Both the position numbers and the translations under genes were made by a program. Shown here in pieces: positions 44,785-52,600 of a stretch of DNA of 64,000 nucleotides. The notes under the pieces were generated by a model, which saw only the letters and a list, made by a program, of their open reading frames with translations, was not told the origin of the DNA and searched no databases. This DNA is from Paratractidigestivibacter sp003150175 (GTDB lineage Bacteria > Actinomycetota > Coriobacteriia > Coriobacteriales > Atopobiaceae). How positions within the stretch are numbered: position 1 is the stretch's first letter; each line of letters opens with the position of its first letter. The stretch lies in assembly GCF_964283195.1 (NCBI RefSeq), contig NZ_CAXYLH010000009.1; one strand, given 5' to 3'.

Positions 44785-45603
44785 TTAGACGAGAGTGGCG
44801 ACGGAGGTGCACAGGGCGGTGCGATCGATGACCTGGAAGCCGGTCTGTTGCGTTGAACCGTCGTCGGCCTGGGCGACCTCAGGGACCAGCGGGGCGTCAA
44901 CACGGTTGAAGTTCTCGGCGCCGACGGTCGTGGCCTTGGTGCCGACCTCGACGAGCTCGGCGGCCGTCATATCGGTGCGAAGCTTCATGAGCAGGGGCGT
45001 CGAGTCCGCGATGAACTTCGACGGGTCTGAGCCGGAAAGCGCCATGACCTGCTCGAGCACATCCTCGCTCGCCACGACGACGTGCGTGAACTTGATGTTG
45101 CACGCCGCGTTGAGCGGCACCACGCACGCGGCCGGGCCATGCGCCGCGCAGTAGTCGGCAAGCGTCGCGGCGTCCCCGCCGGTGCCGATCTTCGCGTCGA
45201 GCGGGATGGTGGCGAGCGACGCCACGGTCTGGGTCGTCTCGGACCCATCCTCGGCCTGCACGGGCTTCTCGTGCAGAAGGAGCACCTGCGCCTGCGTGAC
45301 CTGCGTGCCCTTCTCCATATCGGATGCGTCCGCGACCGTGAGGAAGAGGATCTTCGTGAATGTGTCCTTCGAGATCTGATACTGGTCGTCGGTCACGACC
45401 ATCGCGGACTCCTTGCCGACCTGCTTGCTAAGGTTGTAGTCCTGGAGGCGCGTCTCTTTGCTCACGCGATCGGCTACGTTGGTGATGACGAGGATGACCG
45501 CGACGGCCACGACCGCGAGAACGGCTCCGCCGATGATGTTCGTGAACGGGCCCGGCGTGGGCACATCGGTGCGCTCAAACCTCTCGCGCTTCCTAAAGAG
45601 CAT
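44785..45603 (-). CDS. Single-pass membrane protein, possibly a degenerate LytR-CpsA-Psr relative
   Basis: 272 residues. A basic cytosolic leader (MLFRKRERFERTD) and one membrane helix at residues about 24-42 (IIGGAVLAVVAVAVILVIT) place the rest outside. The exterior region shows ILFLTVADASDMEKGTQ, VASLATIPLDAKIGTGG and a late FTHVVVASEDVLEQVM, an order reminiscent of LCP phosphotransferases (SIPRDT, then the strand before GGV), but the catalytic Arg/Asp residues are not seen. Its neighbours are glycosyltransferase genes. A role in wall-polymer attachment is possible; the family call is weak. Confidence 0.55.
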   Translation of the reverse strand: MLFRKRERFERTDVPTPGPFTNIIGGAVLAVVAVAVILVITNVADRVSKETRLQDYNLSKQVGKESAMVVTDDQYQISKDTFTKILFLTVADASDMEKGTQVTQAQVLLLHEKPVQAEDGSETTQTVASLATIPLDAKIGTGGDAATLADYCAAHGPAACVVPLNAACNIKFTHVVVASEDVLEQVMALSGSDPSKFIADSTPLLMKLRTDMTAAELVEVGTKATTVGAENFNRVDAPLVPEVAQADDGSTQQTGFQVIDRTALCTSVATLV

Positions 45604-45646
45604 GGGTACCGCCTTCCCGTGCGCATGCGCACGTGTGAATCCTTTT

Positions 45647-46630
45647 TTACAACAGGATACCTAACGCGCAGGCCGCGAGGCCCGCGAGAACCGAGACCGC
45701 GTATACCAACACCGTGACGACGGCGTTCTGGCGCGCGTCCGCGTTCGTGCGCCACAAGACGAGCAGGCCCACGCCGCCGGAGGAAAGAAGCCCGGCGAGC
45801 ATCGGGCCCGTGGCGAGCGTCCCCTCGAGGAACAGCTCCGCGATGGCGACGCTCGCGCCGCAGTTCGGGATGAGCCCGACCAGCGCGGAGAGGAACGTGG
45901 CGCGCACGGGGTGGTCGGCGAGCACGGCGCCGATGGCGTCCTCCCCCACCCCCTCGATGACCAGGCCGAACACGAGCGAGATCAGGAAGATGAACACCGT
46001 GACCTGCACCGTGTGGACGAGCGCGGAGCGCACGATGCCCCAGGCGCCGTGGTGATGAGCGTGACCGTGGTGGTCGCCGTGGCCGTGGCCGTCGCCATGC
46101 TCGACCTCCTCGGCGCCACCGCCCCGCTCGGCGCCCTCGCCCTCGTCAGCCTCTTCCGCCTCCTCGCAATGGCAGTGCTCGCGCTCGCAGAGCTCGTGGA
46201 TGTGCGCGTGGCCATCGCCCGCGCGGTGCAGCAGGCGCAGCGCAACGTCGAGGACCAGGCCAGCCGCGATGCCGAGGACGACCTTGATGGCGATGATCAC
46301 GAGCATCCGACCTGCAGGCGCCTGATGCGCGACGAAGACGGGGATCATCTCGTCCGAGGTCGAGAGGATGACCGCCACGAGCGTGCCGGCAGTGACCACG
46401 CGCCCGGCGTAGAGCGTCGCCGCCATCGCAGAGAACCCGCACTGGGGCAACGCGCCGAGCAGGCCGCCCACCACAGGTCCGGCGGCGCCCGCACGCTCGA
46501 CGGCCTCCTTCACCTTATGGCTCGCGAGGTGCTCGAGCGCCTCCATGGCGAGGTACGTCACAAAGAGGAACGGCACGAGCTTGAGCGTGTCTATGACGGA
46601 ATCGGCGAGAACGTCGACGAGAAGATCCAA
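45647..46630 (-). CDS. Putative 10-TM heavy-metal exporter with His-rich loop (ArsP_2-like)
   Basis: 327-residue membrane protein. TTG 46630 is the preferred start (MDLLVDVLADSVIDTLKLVPFLF) because AAAGGAAAG lies 8 bp upstream; the frame opens at 46693. Two halves of about five helices each carry a similar motif: GGLLGALPQCGFSAMAATLYA and ALVGLIPNCGASVAIAELF, each with a conserved Pro-x-Cys-Gly. Between them lies an acidic and His-rich cytosolic loop (EHCHCEEAEEADEGEG, GHGHGDHHGHAHHHG) with about 12 His, likely a metal sensor or buffer. The family is annotated as a putative manganese/heavy-metal exporter; the metal is unknown. Confidence 0.82.
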   Translation of the reverse strand: MDLLVDVLADSVIDTLKLVPFLFVTYLAMEALEHLASHKVKEAVERAGAAGPVVGGLLGALPQCGFSAMAATLYAGRVVTAGTLVAVILSTSDEMIPVFVAHQAPAGRMLVIIAIKVVLGIAAGLVLDVALRLLHRAGDGHAHIHELCEREHCHCEEAEEADEGEGAERGGGAEEVEHGDGHGHGDHHGHAHHHGAWGIVRSALVHTVQVTVFIFLISLVFGLVIEGVGEDAIGAVLADHPVRATFLSALVGLIPNCGASVAIAELFLEGTLATGPMLAGLLSSGGVGLLVLWRTNADARQNAVVTVLVYAVSVLAGLAACALGILL

Positions 46631-46696
46631 GGTCGGCTTTCCTTTCTTCCGCGCGCCCGGAGGCGCCGCGAGGGGGTTTGGGCGTACGGCCACTTC

Positions 46697-47542
46697 CTAC
46701 CAGGGAAGAAGCGACCCTTCCGGGTAATCGACAGCCATGAACGTTAGGCCGCGGGCAGGAGCGCAGGGGCCGGCGGCGGCGCGGTCGCGGGCAGCCAGGG
46801 CATCTGCCACCCAGGCCGCGTCGCGGTGTCCGCGCCCAACCTCGACGAGCGTACCCACGATGGTGCGGACCATGTTGTGCAGGAATGCGTTGCCTTCCAC
46901 ATCGACCGCCACGAGGCGCTCCGAGGCCTCCTCGACCTCGGCCACGTGCAGGCTCGCGATGTAACGGGAAGTCGGTTTATCCACAGCCGAGGCGGCCTTA
47001 CAGAAGCTCTTGAAGTCATGCTCGCCCACGAGGGCTTGCGCCGCGGCGTCCATGGCGGCCGCGTCGAGCGAGCCCTTGTACCACCACGCGTGGTCCCAGG
47101 CCATGACCGGGCGCGCGTCGCCCGCACAGATCCGGTAGCGATAGCGCCGCATCTGAGCGTCGAACCGCGCAGAGAAGTCCGGAGCGGCGCGATATAGCTC
47201 TTGGACCGAGAGGTCATCGGGCGTGAGGGCGACGAGGCTCCTGCGCAGGCGGTCGCACGCGAGCTCGAGCTCGGGCGCGCTCACCGGGACGCTGACGTAC
47301 TGTGCCACAGCATGGACGCCGGCGTCGGTGCGGCCAGCGCACGTGAGCTCGCAGGGACGGCGCAGCGCGCACTCGAGCGCGCGGCGGAGCTCACCGGCGA
47401 CGGTCCGCTTCCCAGGCTGCTCCGCGAATCCGCAGAACCCCTCCCCGCGGTAACCGAGCCGTATGACGAGCGTCCCCTCGGCCGGGGCGTCCCCGACCGT
47501 CGGGATATCGCGCGGGACGTATTCGCGCACGTAGGCACCCAT
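46697..47542 (-). CDS. truA: tRNA pseudouridine(38-40) synthase
   Basis: Isomerises uridines 38-40 in tRNA anticodon stems. 281 residues from ATG 47542 (MGAYVREYVPRDIP), chosen because GGAGG lies 8 bp upstream; ATGs at 47560 and 47548 would overlap that site. Seen are LGYRGEGFCGFAEQPGKRTV, the catalytic Asp in CAGRTDAGVHAVAQ, HDFKSFCKA and the closing FLHNMVRTIVGTLVEVG. It is last in the ribosomal superoperon order (rplQ-truA), but a terminator lies between. In many bacteria ecfA-ecfA'-ecfT genes stand between rplQ and truA; here they are absent. Confidence 0.96.
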   Translation of the reverse strand: MGAYVREYVPRDIPTVGDAPAEGTLVIRLGYRGEGFCGFAEQPGKRTVAGELRRALECALRRPCELTCAGRTDAGVHAVAQYVSVPVSAPELELACDRLRRSLVALTPDDLSVQELYRAAPDFSARFDAQMRRYRYRICAGDARPVMAWDHAWWYKGSLDAAAMDAAAQALVGEHDFKSFCKAASAVDKPTSRYIASLHVAEVEEASERLVAVDVEGNAFLHNMVRTIVGTLVEVGRGHRDAAWVADALAARDRAAAGPCAPARGLTFMAVDYPEGSLLPW

Positions 47543-47565
47543 GAGCATATCCTCCGACATCTTAG

Positions 47566-47595
47566 AAAAAGGGCCCCGGCGCTAGGCCAGGGCCC
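47566..47595 (-). terminator. Terminator after rplQ
   Basis: On the minus strand GGGCCCTGGC-CTA-GCGCCGGGGCCC is followed by T5. It lies 24 bp after the rplQ stop and overlaps the upstream truA in-frame ATG, supporting the later truA start. Confidence 0.8.
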
Positions 47596-47619
47596 TATGG
47601 GCACTTCGATGAGCTCCGC

Positions 47620-48084
47620 TTACTCAGCGGCGTTCTCCTCGGCGGGAGCCTCCTCGGCCTTGGGGGCCTCGGCGGGAGCGGCGACCTTGGAGACGGTGGT
47701 CTTCTTGGCCTTGGGGGTGACGGGCTCGGTGACGAGCTCCATCAGCACCATCTCGGCGGCATCGCCCTTGCGGGGGCCGAGCTTCATGATGCGGGTGTAG
47801 CCGCCGTTGCGGTCGGCCCACATGCCCTGAGCGGCCTTCTCGAAGACCTCGCGGACAATCTCCTTGTCGTTGAGCTTCGCGATGGCGAGGCGACGGGAGT
47901 GGATGTCGCCCTTCTTGGCCCAGGTGATGATCTTGTCGACGTCGCCGCGGATGGCCTTGGCGCGGGCATCGATCGTCTTGATTCGGTCGTTCGTGAACAG
48001 GGCGCACACAAGGCTGCGCTTCATGGCCTTGGTGTGCGAAGCGTCGGTGCCGAGCTTCATGCCCTTCTTCTTGTTGTGACGCAT
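47620..48084 (-). CDS. rplQ: 50S ribosomal protein L17
   Basis: 154 residues: a normal L17 core (MRHNKKKGMKLGTDASHTKAM, LFTNDRIKTIDARAKAIR) followed by an Ala/Glu/Lys-rich tail of about 30 residues (APAEAPKAEEAPAEENAAE) seen in many actinobacterial L17 proteins. L17 sits near the peptide exit of the large subunit. It is the last gene of the alpha operon, 30 bp after rpoA, and is followed by a terminator. Confidence 0.97.
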   Translation of the reverse strand: MRHNKKKGMKLGTDASHTKAMKRSLVCALFTNDRIKTIDARAKAIRGDVDKIITWAKKGDIHSRRLAIAKLNDKEIVREVFEKAAQGMWADRNGGYTRIMKLGPRKGDAAEMVLMELVTEPVTPKAKKTTVSKVAAPAEAPKAEEAPAEENAAE

Positions 48085-48114
48085 AACTGCTTCTCCTAAG
48101 CGTTCGGGCGCGCG

Positions 48115-49056
48115 TTAAGCCTTGAGGGAAAGCCCCATGCTCTCGAGCTTGTCCTTGACTTCCTCGATGGACTTGACGCCAAAGTTTCTGATGTTGAGAA
48201 GGTCGTTCTCGGAGAACTCCACGAGCTGGCGCACGGAGTGGATGCCGGCGCGCTTCAGGCAGTTGTAGGAGCGGACGGAGAGGTCCAGGTCCTCAATCTG
48301 CTTGTCGAGCTCGATGTTGTCCTCGACCGTGTTGGTCGTGAAGATCGACGCATCCTCGACGGGCTCGTCCTCATCAGCGAGCGACATGAACGCGGCCATG
48401 TGCTGGTTGATGATGTTGGAGGCCTCGACGACGGCGTCACGCGGGGTGATGGAGCCGTTGGTCTCGACCTCGAGGACGAGGCGGTCGTAGTCGGTGCGGC
48501 GACCGACGCGGCAGTTCTCGACGACCTTGGCGCAACGACGGACGGGCGAGAAGAGCGAGTCGACGTGGATGATGCCGATGGGATCGCTCTCGCGCTCGTT
48601 GTCCTCGTTGGACACGTAACCGCGGCCCATGCCGATGCGCATCCTCATGGTGAGGTGAGCGCCCTCGCCAAGGGTGCAGATGACGTGGCTCGGGTTGACG
48701 ATCTCGAACTCGGCGGGGACGTCGAAGTCGCCGCCGGTCACGGTCATGGGGCCGTCGACCGAGATGGAGGCCTCCGCCTCGGAGCCGGTGCCCATGGAGC
48801 GGAAGACCAGTCCCTTGACGTTGAGCACGATGTCGGTGACGTCCTCGTAGACGCCCTCGACGGTCGTGAACTCATGCTGCACGCCGTCGATGGAGATGGC
48901 CTCGACTGCCGCGCCCTCGAGGGACGAGAGCAGCACGCGACGCAGGGAGTTGCCCAGCGTGTCGCCGTAGCCGCGCTCCAGCGGCTCGACGTTGATGCGA
49001 GCCAGGCTGTCGCTGATCTCCTCTACCGACACCTGCGGCCGGATGAAATCGGACAT
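48115..49056 (-). CDS. rpoA: RNA polymerase subunit alpha
   Basis: 313 residues starting MSDFIRPQVSVEEI at ATG 49056 with GGAGG upstream; an ATG 12 bp earlier lacks a site. The N-terminal domain (residues 1-230) dimerises and holds beta and beta' (LGNSLRRVLLSSLEGAAVEA; GRRTDYDRLVLEV); the C-terminal domain (about 245-313) binds DNA and activators (LDLSVRSYNCLKRAGIHSV; NFGVKSIEEVKDKLESMGL). Standard position between rpsD and rplQ. Confidence 0.98.
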   Translation of the reverse strand: MSDFIRPQVSVEEISDSLARINVEPLERGYGDTLGNSLRRVLLSSLEGAAVEAISIDGVQHEFTTVEGVYEDVTDIVLNVKGLVFRSMGTGSEAEASISVDGPMTVTGGDFDVPAEFEIVNPSHVICTLGEGAHLTMRMRIGMGRGYVSNEDNERESDPIGIIHVDSLFSPVRRCAKVVENCRVGRRTDYDRLVLEVETNGSITPRDAVVEASNIINQHMAAFMSLADEDEPVEDASIFTTNTVEDNIELDKQIEDLDLSVRSYNCLKRAGIHSVRQLVEFSENDLLNIRNFGVKSIEEVKDKLESMGLSLKA

Positions 49057-49080
49057 TGCTACCTCCAAACAGGGTCGGGC

Positions 49081-49671
49081 TTACTTGGAGTAGAGCTCGA
49101 CGATGAGCTGAGCGTCGAGGTCCAGGTCGATCTGGTCGCGCGTGGGGACCTGAAGGACGGTGCCCTGGAGCTTCTCGATGTCAACCTCGAGCCAGCCGGG
49201 AACGGCCATGTGCTCGGAGGAGATGAGGGCCTCCTTGATGGGGAGCAGGTCCTTGTACTTGGGGGCCACGGCGATGACGTCGCCGGCCTTGACCTGCGCG
49301 GAGGGGATGTCGCAGCGGTGGCCGTTCACGGTGATGTGGCCGTGACGGACGGTCTGGCGGGCCTCCTTGCGGGTGCGGGCGAAGCCGAGACGGAAGACGA
49401 CGTTGTCCAGACGGCTCTCGAGGATGCTCATCAGGTTGTCGCCGGTGATGCCCTCGCGCTTAAGGGCGGCGTTGTAGTAACCGTGGAACTGGTTCTCGAG
49501 AACGCCGTAGATGAACTTGGCTTTCTGCTTCTCGCGAAGCTGCATGCCGTACTCGGACTCCTTGCGGCGACGCTTGGGCTCGCGGTGAGAAGTCTTGTTA
49601 ATCCCCATCACAACGGGGTCGATGCCGAGCTGGCGGCACCTCTTGAGGACGGGAGTCCTATCAACTGCCAT
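49081..49671 (-). CDS. rpsD: 30S ribosomal protein S4
   Basis: 196 residues. The S4 RNA-binding domain covers about 85-150 (RLDNVVFRLGFARTRKEARQ, HGHITVNGHRCDIPS). The N-terminus has only one Cys (RCRQLG), so this is the zinc-free form. S4 starts small-subunit assembly on 16S rRNA. It lies 18 bp after rpsK and 24 bp before rpoA, the normal alpha-operon order. Confidence 0.97.
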   Translation of the reverse strand: MAVDRTPVLKRCRQLGIDPVVMGINKTSHREPKRRRKESEYGMQLREKQKAKFIYGVLENQFHGYYNAALKREGITGDNLMSILESRLDNVVFRLGFARTRKEARQTVRHGHITVNGHRCDIPSAQVKAGDVIAVAPKYKDLLPIKEALISSEHMAVPGWLEVDIEKLQGTVLQVPTRDQIDLDLDAQLIVELYSK

Positions 49672-49689
49672 TGTTAAATCCTCCTAGAG

Positions 49690-50091
49690 CTACACGCGAC
49701 GACGCTTGCTCAGACGGCAACCGTTGTGCGCGATGGGGGTCTTGTCCTGGATGCCCGAAACCTCGAGGCCGGCGGCCTGGAGGGAACGGATGGCGGTCTC
49801 GCGACCAGAGCCCGGGCCCTTCACGAAGACGGCGACCTTGTGCAGGCCGTGCTCCATGGCAGCCTTGGCAGCGGCCTCGGCGGCCAGCTGAGCTGCGAAC
49901 GGCGTGGACTTACGGGAGCCCTTGAAGCCGACGGTGCCACCGGACTGCCAGGAGATGACGTTACCCTGGGGATCGGTGATCGAGACGATCGTGTTGTTGA
50001 ACGTGCTCTTGATGTGGGCCTGGCCCACAGCGATGTTCTTACGCTCGGAACGGCGGACGCGCGTGGTGCGAGCGTTCTTCTTCTGCGCCAT
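49690..50091 (-). CDS. rpsK: 30S ribosomal protein S11
   Basis: 133 residues with a normal core (HIKSTFNNTIVSITDPQGNV, SAGTVGFKGSRKSTPFAAQ-type platform sequence, and the basic end DKTPIAHNGCRLSKRRRV). S11 forms part of the platform near the E site. It follows rpsM after 17 bp. Confidence 0.97.
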   Translation of the reverse strand: MAQKKNARTTRVRRSERKNIAVGQAHIKSTFNNTIVSITDPQGNVISWQSGGTVGFKGSRKSTPFAAQLAAEAAAKAAMEHGLHKVAVFVKGPGSGRETAIRSLQAAGLEVSGIQDKTPIAHNGCRLSKRRRV

Positions 50092-50108
50092 GTTCTATAT
50101 CCCCTGTC

Positions 50109-50477
50109 CTACTTCTTCTTGCCGCCGATTTGACGCTTCTTGCCCTTGCGGGTACGAGCGTTGGTGTGCGTGCGCTGGCCGCGGACGGGGAGGCCCTTGC
50201 GGTGACGGAGGCCGCGATAGCAGCCGATCTCCATCAGGCGGGCGATGTTCTGACGGGTCTCACGACGGAGGTCGCCCTCAGTCGTGTAGTGAGCGTCAAT
50301 GAAATCGCGGATCTTGGTGACCTCGTCCTCGGTCAGATCCTTGACGCGGGTAGACGGATCAACGCCGGTCTCGGCGCAGATCTTGGTGGCAGTGGTGCGG
50401 CCGATGCCGAAAATGTAGGTGAGTCCGATCTCGACGCGCTTCTCGCGCGGGAGGTCGACGCCGTTAATACGGGCCAA
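50109..50477 (-). CDS. rpsM: 30S ribosomal protein S13
   Basis: 122 residues: MARINGVDLPREKRVEIGLT, the helix-hairpin region IFGIGRTTATKICAETGV and the basic tail LRHRKGLPVRGQRTHTNART ending in Lys-rich sequence. S13 contacts the large subunit at the head. It follows rpmJ after 15 bp. Confidence 0.97.
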   Translation of the reverse strand: MARINGVDLPREKRVEIGLTYIFGIGRTTATKICAETGVDPSTRVKDLTEDEVTKIRDFIDAHYTTEGDLRRETRQNIARLMEIGCYRGLRHRKGLPVRGQRTHTNARTRKGKKRQIGGKKK

Positions 50478-50492
50478 CTTGGTGCTCCTTCC

Positions 50493-50606
50493 TTAGCCCT
50501 GACGCTGCTTGTGGCGCGGGTTCTCGCAAATGACGTAAACCTTGCCGTGGCGACGAATGATTTTGCACTTGTCGCACATCTTCTTGACCGAAGGGCGTAC
50601 CTTCAT
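50493..50606 (-). CDS. rpmJ: 50S ribosomal protein L36, zinc form
   Basis: 37 residues, too short for most ORF filters: MKVRPSVKKMCDKCKIIRRH and then GKVYVICENPRHKQRQG. Cys 11, Cys 14, Cys 27 and His 32 form the CxxC...C...H zinc site, so this is the zinc-dependent paralogue. ATG at 50606; AAAGGAATGACGTC upstream gives the ribosome-binding site. Classical position between infA and rpsM. Confidence 0.96.
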   Translation of the reverse strand: MKVRPSVKKMCDKCKIIRRHGKVYVICENPRHKQRQG

Positions 50607-50690
50607 GACGTCATTCCTTTCGGTAGTGCTGATACGAACCTATGTACTCGCCCAGCCGCTGGCGTGATTTCCAGGCTGAGTGCCGCAGGC

Positions 50691-50909
50691 CTACTTGTAG
50701 CGGTAGGTGATGCGGCCGCGCGTGAGGTCGTAGGGAGAGATCTCCACGACGACCTTGTCGCCCGGGAGGATTCGGATGTAGTTCATCCTGATCTTTCCCG
50801 AGATGGTGCAGAGAATGGTCTTACCGTTCTCGAGCTCCACGTTGAACATAGCGTTAGGCAGGGGCTCGACGACCCTGCCCTCGAGTTCGATTGCGTCTTG
50901 CTTGCTCAA
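50691..50909 (-). CDS. infA: Translation initiation factor IF-1
   Basis: 72 residues forming a single OB fold: MSKQDAIELEGRVVEPLPNA, MFNVELENGKTILCTISGKI, RMNYIRILPGDKVVVEISPY. IF-1 blocks the A site during initiation. The 228-bp gap before it (towards map) contains a palindromic element and AT-rich sequence, so infA-rpmJ-rpsM may have their own promoter; none is clear enough to call. Confidence 0.97.
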   Translation of the reverse strand: MSKQDAIELEGRVVEPLPNAMFNVELENGKTILCTISGKIRMNYIRILPGDKVVVEISPYDLTRGRITYRYK

Positions 50910-51046
50910 GTTAATCCCTCTCTACGCCGTGACAGCGACTAATAAATATATCGAAAATTCACGGATGCGTCCACGTGCTTGACAAGGCTTCACAAGTGAA
51001 CCACATGCAGGAGTTGGAGGACGCTGGGCGCGCCGTGAGCCGAGAA

Positions 51047-51113
51047 CCCCTTGCGTGCGCAAAGTGACCTCGCGCGCTGCGCGCTCAGAAGCACTTTGCT
51101 TGCACGCAGGGGG
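51047..51113. repeat. Inverted repeat between map and infA
   Basis: CCCCTTGCGTGCGCAAAGTG (from 51047) mirrors CACTTTGC-TTGCACGCAGGGGG (to about 51113) with small mismatches; inside, GCGCGC-TGC-GCGCGC-like sequence makes a second hairpin. It lies just after the map stop and may partly terminate there. This is another member of the gap-specific nested palindromes. Confidence 0.65.
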
Positions 51114-51137
51114 ACTCCCGGCCAGAACCGTTCACGG

Positions 51138-51926
51138 CTATTGCTCACCGCCTTGCATGGGGCACCAGGGGCCTTGGTCGTCGGCGGTGAGGATCACGGG
51201 GCCGTCGGCGGTGATGGCGACGGTGTTCTCGTAGTGCGCCGCCGCGCCGCCGTCGCAGGTGACGACGGTCCAGCCGTTGCCGAGCGTGCGGCAATCGTAG
51301 GAACCCATGGTGATCATGGGCTCGATGGCGATGACCATGCCCGGCTGGAGCTTGACGCCGCGGCCGCGCTTGCCGTAGTTGCGGACCTCGGGGTCCTCGT
51401 GCATCTCGCGACCAACGCCGTGACCGACGTAGTCGCGGACGACGCCGAAGCCGTTGGACTCGGCGAGCTCCTGGATGGCGGCGCCGATGTCGCCAAGGCG
51501 GTTGCCGGGAACGGCCTGCTCGATGCCGGCCTTCAGGCAGTCGCGCGTGACCTCGCACAGAGCGCGGGAAGCCTCGGAGGGCTCGCCGCAGTAGAAGGTC
51601 CAGGCGTTGTCCCCCACCCAGCCTTGGTAGGTAGCGCCGGTGTCGATGGAGAGGATGTCACCCTCCTTGAGCACGACGGCCTCGGACGGGATGCCGTGGA
51701 CGATCTGCTCGTTGACAGAGGAGCAGATGCTGCCGGGGAATCCGCCGTAGCCCTTGAAGGTGGGCTTGCCGCCATGAAGACGGATGTAGTTCTCGACCGC
51801 TTGGTCGATCGCGAGGGTGGTCACCCCGGGGACAACTATGGTCCCAGCTAGACGAAGGGCCGCCTTGGACAGTGCCCCGGCGGCCTTCATCTGCTCGATC
51901 TGTTGAGGATCTTTGCGCTTGATCAT
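51138..51926 (-). CDS. map: Methionine aminopeptidase, type I
   Basis: 262 residues. Removes the initiator Met from nascent proteins. Metal ligands are visible in ILSIDTGATYQGWVGDNAWTF (two Asp), in RDYVGHGVGREMHEDPEV (His) and in the late VIAIEPMITMG (Glu) and VVTCDGGAAAHYENTVAI (Glu). The ATG overlaps the adk stop by 4 bp, so the two are translationally coupled. Standard secY-adk-map-infA order. Confidence 0.97.
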   Translation of the reverse strand: MIKRKDPQQIEQMKAAGALSKAALRLAGTIVVPGVTTLAIDQAVENYIRLHGGKPTFKGYGGFPGSICSSVNEQIVHGIPSEAVVLKEGDILSIDTGATYQGWVGDNAWTFYCGEPSEASRALCEVTRDCLKAGIEQAVPGNRLGDIGAAIQELAESNGFGVVRDYVGHGVGREMHEDPEVRNYGKRGRGVKLQPGMVIAIEPMITMGSYDCRTLGNGWTVVTCDGGAAAHYENTVAITADGPVILTADDQGPWCPMQGGEQ

Positions 51927-52549
51927 AGACCCAGGAGATCCTTGACGTCGGCGTAGACCGCGTCGACGGGACGATCTCCGTCGACCTCCTTGAGGATGGA
52001 GTGGCCCCGGTAGTACTCGACCAGCGGGGCGGTCTGGGTGTGATACGTGTCGAGGCGACGCTGGATCGTCTCGGGCTTGTCGTCATCGCGCTGGTACATC
52101 TCGCCGGAGCAGCGGGGGCACACGTCGGTGCCGGCCGGGGCGGTGTAGCCGCAGGACTTGCAGGTGCGGCGCGACGAGAGGCGACCGACGACAGCCTCGT
52201 CGGGAACGCTGACGAGCAGCGCGGCGTCGAGGTCGCGGCCCATGTCGGCGAGCTCGGAGTCGAGCGCGACGGCCTGGGCGGTGTTGCGCGGGAAACCATC
52301 GAGGATGAAGCCCTTCTGGGCGTCATCGGAGTCGAGGCGCTCCTTGACGAGGTCGATGACGAGCTGGTCGGGCACGAGCTGGCCGGACTCCATGTAGGAC
52401 TTGGCCTGGACGCCGAGCTCCGAGCCGGCCTTGACGGCCGCGCGGAGCAGGTCGCCGGTGGAGATGTGGGCGAAGCCGAACTCCTCCACGAGCTTCTGGC
52501 CCTGGGTGCCCTTGCCGGCGCCGGGGGCGCCAAGAAGAACGATGTTCAT
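51923..52549 (-). CDS. adk: Adenylate kinase, zinc-LID form
   Basis: 208 residues. Balances AMP, ADP and ATP. P-loop GAPGAGKGTQ (residues 7-16), AMP-binding ISTGDLLRAAVK and GFPRNTAQA, and a long LID with four Cys (CKSCGYTAPAGTDVCPRC, about residues 128-145) that binds zinc. It lies 51 bp after secY in the usual spc-operon position. Confidence 0.97.
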   Translation of the reverse strand: MNIVLLGAPGAGKGTQGQKLVEEFGFAHISTGDLLRAAVKAGSELGVQAKSYMESGQLVPDQLVIDLVKERLDSDDAQKGFILDGFPRNTAQAVALDSELADMGRDLDAALLVSVPDEAVVGRLSSRRTCKSCGYTAPAGTDVCPRCSGEMYQRDDDKPETIQRRLDTYHTQTAPLVEYYRGHSILKEVDGDRPVDAVYADVKDLLGL

Positions 52550-52600
52550 AAGGCCGTACCTTTCTAACCTAAGCGGCGAAAACCCGAACCCGCAGGCGGC

